A stretch of DNA of 64,000 nt from Telmatactis stephensoni (taxonomy: Eukaryota > Cnidaria > Anthozoa > Actiniaria > Isophelliidae). The notes beneath the pieces are model-generated. The model ran no database searches. It saw only the letters and a list, made by a program, of their open reading frames with translations, and had not been told where the DNA came from. Position numbers and translations under genes: made by a program. Positions 58,225 to 64,000 of this stretch are shown piece by piece. The first letter of the stretch is position 1; every line of letters begins with the position of its first letter. The stretch is taken from positions 65,001-129,000 of the forward strand of contig JALIZF010001524.1 in assembly GCA_029948255.1 (NCBI GenBank), written 5' to 3'.

Positions 58225-58920
58225 CTAATTACTGTTCTTGCAAAGTTTAGACATTAAAGTCATCATCATACTTTGAAAATCTTGTGTAGCCTTTGCTTGC
58301 TGTTGCTGTTGTTCAACCATGATTTTCATCAAATCGTCATGCCTCTTTGTCTGCAGCTCTACTTCTTTTCTTTTAAGTTCCATCTCATCCCTCTTCATTT
58401 TTTCCATCATCTCATTTTTCTCTCTTAAAAACAATATTGTGTCATTTCCATTTGACCTTTTCTTCTTTGTCCCACTTTCCATCTCCTCATCTTGTTTTCT
58501 CTTTTTGGTTTCACTGAGCTTTTCCATAGCTTTTCTTCGCATGTCTTCTGCCGAAACTTTTTCTGCCTCCTTGGCTCTTGCTTTTGCCTGGCTAGTTAAA
58601 CTATCCTCAGCTTCTGCCATCTCTTCCTTTACGAGTAACTCCTCCAAAGCGGTTTCTGTTTCAGTCATGTCTGTTTCTATCCCACTCGCCTTCTTTTCTT
58701 CTTCTAGTTTGGTTTTCAATCTTTTTGCCAACAGATTATATCTGTCTCGGACAGATTTTTGATTTACTTTGAACTTAGGACTTGCGATAGCATTTAAGTG
58801 GTCTGCAATTTCAGTCCATTTTGTTCCTCTCTGTACTGTTCCTTTCTTGGTTCCCGTGAAAGGATCTACAGCCAAAATTTCACGGCACAGCAATTTGTCG
58901 TGTTCTTCAGTAAAAAACAT
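58225..58920 (-). CDS. Harbinger 2 Myb/SANT-like protein, intact 231 residues
   Basis: The frame runs from ATG 58920 to the stop at 58225. The N-terminus holds a Myb/SANT-like domain (FTEEHDKLLCREILAVDPF, RGTKWTEIADHLNA and KVNQKSVRDRYNLLAKRLK, residues 3-75). A long Glu/Lys-rich coiled coil follows (residues 80-220), with KRKQDEEMESGTKKKR as a probable nuclear signal and a Gln run (VEQQQQQAKATQDF) near the C-terminus. It pairs with the transposase on the opposite strand; in Harbinger elements such proteins promote nuclear entry and end recognition. No lesion is seen, so it may still be expressed. Confidence 0.85.
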   Translation of the reverse strand: MFFTEEHDKLLCREILAVDPFTGTKKGTVQRGTKWTEIADHLNAIASPKFKVNQKSVRDRYNLLAKRLKTKLEEEKKASGIETDMTETETALEELLVKEEMAEAEDSLTSQAKARAKEAEKVSAEDMRRKAMEKLSETKKRKQDEEMESGTKKKRSNGNDTILFLREKNEMMEKMKRDEMELKRKEVELQTKRHDDLMKIMVEQQQQQAKATQDFQSMMMTLMSKLCKNSN

Positions 58921-59507
58921 AGGGTTCCTATTTGAAAATCAAAAGGAAATGTTAAGTGAACGAGTGAATAAGTTTGGACAACTTTTGGCGGGAAGACTCG
59001 AAGGTGAGGTTTTTGAGCGAATTTTGCTAGGAATTTCTAGCATATCATGTAAGTAAAGATTAATAATTTTCAATTAAATTTACTATTTAGGCCAGAAGGT
59101 TATCTTATAATTTGTTAATGCATTCAGGTTCATTGTGAGCAGAGTAAACATGAATTCTTACCGAAGAGGCGTAGGCTTCTTTGCTTCTACATCTGGCACA
59201 AACGTGAAGCTCATCTTTTAACTGACAGTTTTCTGTTAAAAAAAATTGAAAACTCTCAGAAACTAGCTCAAATTAGCAGTAAAACTCAAACTTTAAAATT
59301 ACCTGTAAAAACGGGCAAAAAACCAAGACGATAGTTTTGAAAATACAAGACGTTGTCCGGGCGACGTGAAAACAGTGTATTTGACGGCGGCGCGTAAACT
59401 CGACGTCGAACTTTGCTTGTAAAATCCACTTCTGCGCATGACCAAAAGGGAATTTCACTTCCGGTAAGGCGTTGTCGTCCCTCCACGTCGTGCTGCTTAA
59501 GGTCTCT

Positions 59508-60483
59508 AATCAGGTCCTTAGAGCAGTGTCTTTATTAGCACATTTGATGTGAATGTTTTCTTTGACAAATAGATTTTTTTCCTGACTGCAAGGACACATC
59601 TCATAGGACAAATGCATGTGAAATGTGGCCACATTTTCCCATCCACACAAACAAAAACAAAAAACAAAAACAAAAAAATGTGTCAAAGAAAATGTGTTGC
59701 ATAAAATGTGCTAATGTAGATGGGCATTTAGGGCATAGAAGGACCAAGGATTTGGGCTGATAAAACTAAGAACAGAAAACGAAAGAAATAAACAAAAAAA
59801 TATTATTTCTCTCTTTTTCCTCCTTTGTTCAGGTTCTCTCTTAGATTCAAGTTTTGCTGTTATATTTTTCTTTGATACTTGACAATAAACTATCAATTTC
59901 CTCCCTACCCTAATGATTTTCAATACATAACAACTATCACCAATTCTACATGTATACAACAAATAGACCAAAAACACTTCCATCAGGTCACAACAATATA
60001 AAGCTATTGTTTTGAAACTCATTGGATTATTGCTGTTAATTGCTTGTGATACAAATGTTTTTAAATAATTCCTCTAGATTTGTCACCCTGTACTGGGAAA
60101 ATATTGTGTTACAATAAATCAGATCTATTGCAGAACAAGGTTACATGCAAAACCAAACAGTATTATGTGACAATTTTTTGTCAAAAAATAACATCAAAAA
60201 ACAGATCTAGTACATGTCATATGCACCATTTTGTTTTGTTTTACATTTATCAAGTTCAACTTATTATTTAGTTTATAAAAACTTACAAACACTAAAACTG
60301 TTCAATATAATAGCTTTAAAAAATAGTACTGAACAGTACAATTTTATGCTATTTCTATTGTTTTCTATTGTTGGATTAGTGCTATTATATAGTTGTAAAT
60401 AGCACAGACTATTTCACACTTTTTAAGTGTATTATTTTTACTATATCCTTGCTCCACAGCTACACATAGTCTAAGCTTTTGCA
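59508..60483. other. Intronic repeats and non-coding DNA
   Basis: Part of the intron of the DUF6589-like gene. A CAAAAA/AAACAAAAAC run lies at 59647-59677. ACAAACACTAAAACTGTTCA near 60282 with CACTTTTTAAGTGTATTATT near 60417 is a degenerate relative of the TA-flanked MITE. No gene is visible. Confidence 0.5.
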
Positions 60484-61185
60484 TTATTGGTGCAAAGGAA
60501 TGCAGATTATCAAGATGTCAAAACTATCCCGGGGACTATAAAATGTGAGACATTCCCTAGCATATTCTCTCATTGTTTTATTCTGAGACAAGGTATAAAA
60601 AGTTCTGCATGAGTTTAGCCTATTAGAATACAGAATATTATGTGAATGGAAGAATTTTGCTAACGTAAATTTTGGCAAACACTGAGATTTGATTGTATTT
60701 TTTAATACCTTAATAAATTTGTTGCCTGCATGCCAATCAGCTACTTCTAAATGGAGTCCTTCCAGTTTTTCTTCAGAGGTAAATCCATTAGATATTTCAA
60801 ATAGGCAATTCACTGCCCGTTCTACATACAGTTGGTCAGCAACAGCACCCTGTGTACCAAAGACCTTCTCACCATCTTCAGGGCTTCTGTAATATGGGAG
60901 GTACTTGTGTAGGGTTGTCAAGACTTGATGGATACCATCTGAACTGTTTTCATTTTGGTAGATCATACCAAGGAATATCTAAGGAATAAAATTTTAAAAC
61001 TTTTACTGTACCTTTTTCAGTACTCAAGGTAAGAAATCATGATCACTTTATATGGATCCATATATTTCAAAATTATGATAATGAAGAAAATATATTGACA
61101 AATCCTGAGGAGTTATGTCTGGCTTAAATAAAAATAGAAAATGTAAAAGCATTTCAGTTTATTAGACCGAAAAGAAAGGCCAATA

Positions 61186-61327
61186 GAGTACAAACAATAA
61201 AAGTGTGGAACATAAATAGCACTAAATTGTGCTAAATTATGCAAATTCAATTGTTTTCTATTTAATAACTAGTGCTATTCAGTGGTAAATTGTGAAAAGT
61301 ATTTGCACACTTTTAGTGTTTGTACTC
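61186..61327. mobile_element. TA-flanked MITE, copy 2 (142 bp)
   Basis: GAGTACAAACAATAAAAGTG to CACTTTTAGTGTTTGTACTC, with TA on both sides (61184-61185 and 61328-61329). It lies in another intron of the DUF6589-like gene. Nearly the same length as copy 1. Confidence 0.85.
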
Positions 61328-62898
61328 TATTTAAAGAAATTCAGTGATAATTACCATATCTGACTTCTGAGCCATCTCTTTAGAGTACTGATGTGGAATA
61401 TGATGCACTGTATAAGGCTTCAGGAATTCAAGGCAAGGAATCTCGACAATCATTCTTTCAGTTAAGGTGATGTAGTTTACTCTCTGTAGGTGATGGTCAT
61501 AGTCTTGTTGGCATACACCTTCCATTTTCTAATGCAAGGAGGTTCTCATCAGAGGGTGATACACTTGGTAAGTTGTTACCCGGGTACCCTGTTTTCAACA
61601 TACATGTGAGACACCCAAGTGTATGTCTACATTTTGGTGATCCTCAGTCATATGGTGTACACGCTGCTTGAAGTCGAAGTTGTCAAACACAATTTTTCTT
61701 CCTTTATCTTTAGGGATGCAAGTTTTCACTTGAGGTTCACTGTGCAAATCATTTTGGTTGGAAGTTGGCTGTAATTGTTGTAATCTCTGACACTCTTGCA
61801 GCACACTTTTCTTTATTACAGCATCAAAATCTTCTCCAAATTCATCCATTTTCTTGTAGTAATACGAATGGGAGGTAGTAACTCTTAGAGACTGTAATCT
61901 GGATATTGAACCCTAAATATGAAATAAGAGTGTGTAAATACATTAAACTTTACAGGATTGGGCTGGATTGGTACCCTGTTGACTCTACTGGTACTTGGAA
62001 GAAAAGAAATTTATCATATGAATATAAGCTTATGCTAAATAGAAAAAAGTGGTAATAATATTTCACTTACAATTATTCCCGTATGATAGAGTGTAACTAG
62101 TGTTGAGCAACTGAAGGGAGTTCATGCAATGTGATCTATTTCTCAGCAGAACTGAAGCAGACATACAGACAGCTGATTGCCATCCTGAATCATCTACACC
62201 TCTCCTACATCGTTGTAAGCTTGCTGTCCAAAGAACTGCACTAAATAACGGAGCCTTGCTTTCTAACTCTTTGTTGACTTGAGATAATGAGAAATGTGCG
62301 ATGTTTTCTTTTCCAGGTGATCGCAGACAGCTTTTACTTTTAAGAGAGCATAGATGTGTGCATTCACGATCTACCTCTTGAAGGAAAAGTTGTTGGATGT
62401 GTCTCCTTAAGCTTTCGTTTTTCCAAACAGCGGCAGCAATTTGTTTGTACATACCACGACACAACATTTTCCCAAGCGGCTCAAGTCCTTCGTGTAAAGT
62501 GTTCACTTTGGTCTTACTGGGCCATTCTACCTTGACTTCTACTGTCGTCTTCTTAGTAGAAGGACCAGGAGGATATCACGTTTCGATTAGGAGTTTTTTG
62601 TTGAGCTCGAAGAAATAATGGGGAACAACTAAGAGGAATTGGTGGGTTAAGAGTTTTTGTTGGCGTCGACGTCAAAGTTTTGGCACCTCTGTTATGACAC
62701 GAAGTCACCGATTTGGAATTGTCTTCGGTCTCTTCGGCTTTATCTAGAACGATGACTTTTGCTGGATTCACATCATCATTTAAACTGGTTTTACACAGGC
62801 GTTTTGAAGAACTTTGGTATGATCTAGTATGTATTTCCAACAAGGAAGAATTGATCTGGCGTAAGTTATCGATAATTAACAAGACTTTTCTTGTGAAC

Positions 62899-63056
62899 TA
62901 AGTCCAGAAAAGGACTCGAAAAAGCCATCATTAAAAGAAGGGGAAAAGTTTCGCCTTCTGCGAGCTGTAAAGGACTATCCCTGCTTGTGGGATTCATCCA
63001 ACCATAACTACAAAAACAGGGCAATCAAGGCCGAAGCATTGAACAAACTATTGTAG
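62899..63056 (+). CDS. MADF-like exon
   Basis: The plus frame reads KDSKKPSLKEGEKFRLLRAV then KDYPCLWDSSNHNYKNRAIK and AEALNKLL, stop at 63054-63056. EKFRLLxAVKxYPCLWD..xYKN is the first half of a MADF (Myb/SANT-related) DNA-binding domain. The second half is missing. It starts beside, and divergent from, the DUF6589-like gene, so the two may share a promoter region. The exact start is unclear; no good ATG lies directly upstream. Confidence 0.55.
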
Positions 63057-63082
63057 CTGGTAAATATCAGCTTCTTGTTGTT

Positions 63083-63274
63083 TTACAATACCTTGTTAAT
63101 GTTGTCAAACGTTTTAGAAACAAAAGACTGTGACTGCTCTATTTGTGTTTGGAGATCCTTGAGATATTTCATATTTGCTACTTCTCTCATTGATGTATTC
63201 AGCTCCTCTTTTGATTCTTCAAATCGCCTTTTAATGAATGTCTGTACATTCTCGATCTGCCCACACCGGTCCAC
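63083..63274 (-). pseudogene. Coiled-coil fragment, unassigned
   Basis: The minus frame reads MDRCGQIENVQTFIKRRFEE and MKYLKDLQTQIEQSQSFVSK. This is a helical heptad-type sequence that would suit a LINE ORF1 or another element protein. No domain is recognised. Confidence 0.3.
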
Positions 63275-63477
63275 GATTTCAGATATTTTAGTTTTCCAAG
63301 ATTTCAGATTTAACCTTAGTAAGGACTTCAGCTGTTATTTCTTGCCTAATTCTCTCAGTATGTCTTTCAATGTTTATGATTAGAAGACTTACACTGCTAG
63401 TATTTCACATCATACATGTTTATCTGATAAGCTGAAGTAAAGTTTTACATTCTATAGACGACTTTCAAAAATGGCGG

Positions 63478-63781
63478 TGTTGAGGCTTATCTTCAACAAT
63501 ATTGATATTTATTTCCGTTCTGTCCTGTGTCCCGTATCCATAATCCTTTGTTAAGTGTGCTATGTATCCCATGTTACCGTGCGAGTTGTGTGTGAGCATC
63601 GTGGTGTTTGTGCCGTTTGTATCGTGGGTTGTCAATTTGGTAAGTTTCGTGCTTTCTTGTACTTGTTTGCTTGTGTCTTTGTTGTACATCGTATTTGTGT
63701 AACGTGGTTTATGTGTTTCTTAGGTTTTCACCGGGTTTACGAGTTAAATAAACAGCATAAATTTCCACCCGCGTTGAATTC
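63478..63781 (+). other. Weak LTR-like segment
   Basis: TGTTGAGGCTTATC at the left and TTGAATTCA at the right give TG..CA boundaries, with an AATAAA at about 63748. No second copy, target duplication or coding region is visible before the window ends, so this is only a suggestion. The rest to 64000 shows no gene. Confidence 0.2.
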
Positions 63782-64000
63782 ATGACTCCCACCACGGTCA
63801 AACGCTCGTGATGTAGAACTTCTACATACAGGCAGCCTAGTACATGAGAACGAGACCACAAAGGCCTTGTTACCAAAAAATAAGCGTGGCAAAACTTCTA
63901 TTGCTATCAAAGATGATGTGTTCCTTTTCCTTTTAAAATAACTATTTATTTTCTGTGCATTTTACAGGATATACTTAGGCTCATTTGATACCATGATAAT

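Larger units (their letters stand above)
55688..59507. mobile_element. Harbinger element 2, 3.8 kb, with 3-bp target duplication
   Basis: Ends AGAGACCTTAAGCAGCACGA and complement match for about 27 bp and then imperfectly. AAT flanks both sides (55685-55687 and 59508-59510). The flanking sequence rejoins as CATATAATCAGG, restoring an inverted repeat with 55557-55575. Content: a two-exon transposase (+) and a Myb-like gene (-), facing each other. Non-coding DNA between them (56890-58224) holds small hairpins. It lies in the intron of the DUF6589-like gene. Confidence 0.9.
53547..62882 (-). pseudogene. Large DUF6589-like gene with C2H2 finger, split by a 5.9-kb intron
   Basis: Minus-strand exons, 5' to 3': 62882-62553 (basic Ser/Thr/Pro-rich start), 62506-62063 (KLRRHIQ-type, SCLRSPGKENIAHFSLSQVN), 61912-61595 (GSISRLQSLR, FDNFDFKQRVHHMTEDHQNV), 61525-61331 (HHIPHQYSKEMAQKSDM), 60978-60709 (VLTTLHKYLPYYRSP, AVADQLYVERAVNCLFE, DWHAGNKFIK) and 54767-53547 (VLFQNFFSGASSADKCTLYS, NLINRRNVKADVDSA, then CRFPGC..KTFAHNGKTKKTHEAAH, a C2H2-type finger). 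The junction 60709/54767 is phase 0 with GT and AG in place. VADQLYVERxVN and the surrounding order resemble DUF6589 proteins. Lesions: shifts near 62560 and in 61595-61500, and a TGA at about 54337 inside the finger. Function is unknown. Confidence 0.7.

Overview
The window is eukaryotic nuclear DNA, AT-rich, with spliced genes, microsatellites and many nested transposable elements. I see no rRNA gene, no intact tRNA gene, no CRISPR array, no operon-like gene order and no convincing single-copy host gene. The mix of element families (HARBI1/Myb Harbinger pairs, THAP and P-element transposases, Penelope-like GIY-YIG tails, CR1/L2-like LINEs, zinc-finger hATs, a RecQ-like helicase gene, a gene resembling DUF6589 proteins) fits an invertebrate such as a coral or sea anemone. 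That assignment is an inference from family knowledge, not from a search. || Layout. 1-1131: palindromes and a small MITE. 1132-8960: a near-complete 7.8-kb element with about 710-bp terminal inverted repeats and one three-exon gene coding for 1576 residues; it has paired zinc-finger-like motifs, a FEN1/PIN-like acidic motif set and a C-terminal CXC cysteine cluster. 8985-10945: a LINE reverse transcriptase with an inverted 5' end and a MITE insertion. 12811-16712: a degenerate 9/10-bp satellite interrupted by a 740-bp inverted-repeat element and a solo LTR with a 5-bp target duplication. 16963-23428: LINE and PLE remnants, a decayed PIF1-like helicase and a companion gene of unknown function. 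24202-29052: a P-element transposase relic on the minus strand with a hAT element inserted in one of its exons. 29200-31930: a PLE tail and a Harbinger element with convergent Myb and transposase genes. 36654-38061: a foldback element with 9-bp target duplications. 39806-41457: a non-autonomous element carrying a 22-bp minisatellite. 41590-44979: two transposon-type genes. 47205-50776: relics of a coral-type element, a LINE, a Myb gene and a THAP transposase. 50962-62882: an intact RecQ-like helicase gene (+) facing a large DUF6589-like gene (-), whose 5.9-kb intron holds a 3.8-kb Harbinger element and several MITEs. || How the parts relate. The genes belong to mobile elements, so the organisation is a history of insertions rather than a pathway. 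Clean target duplications let several insertions be ordered: hAT into P element; MITE into LINE; 740-bp element and LTR into satellite; 507-bp element into a MITE; Harbinger into the intron of the DUF6589-like gene. Two parts deserve most attention as poorly described systems: the long-TIR element at 1132-8960 and the RecQ/DUF6589-like pair at 50962-62882.
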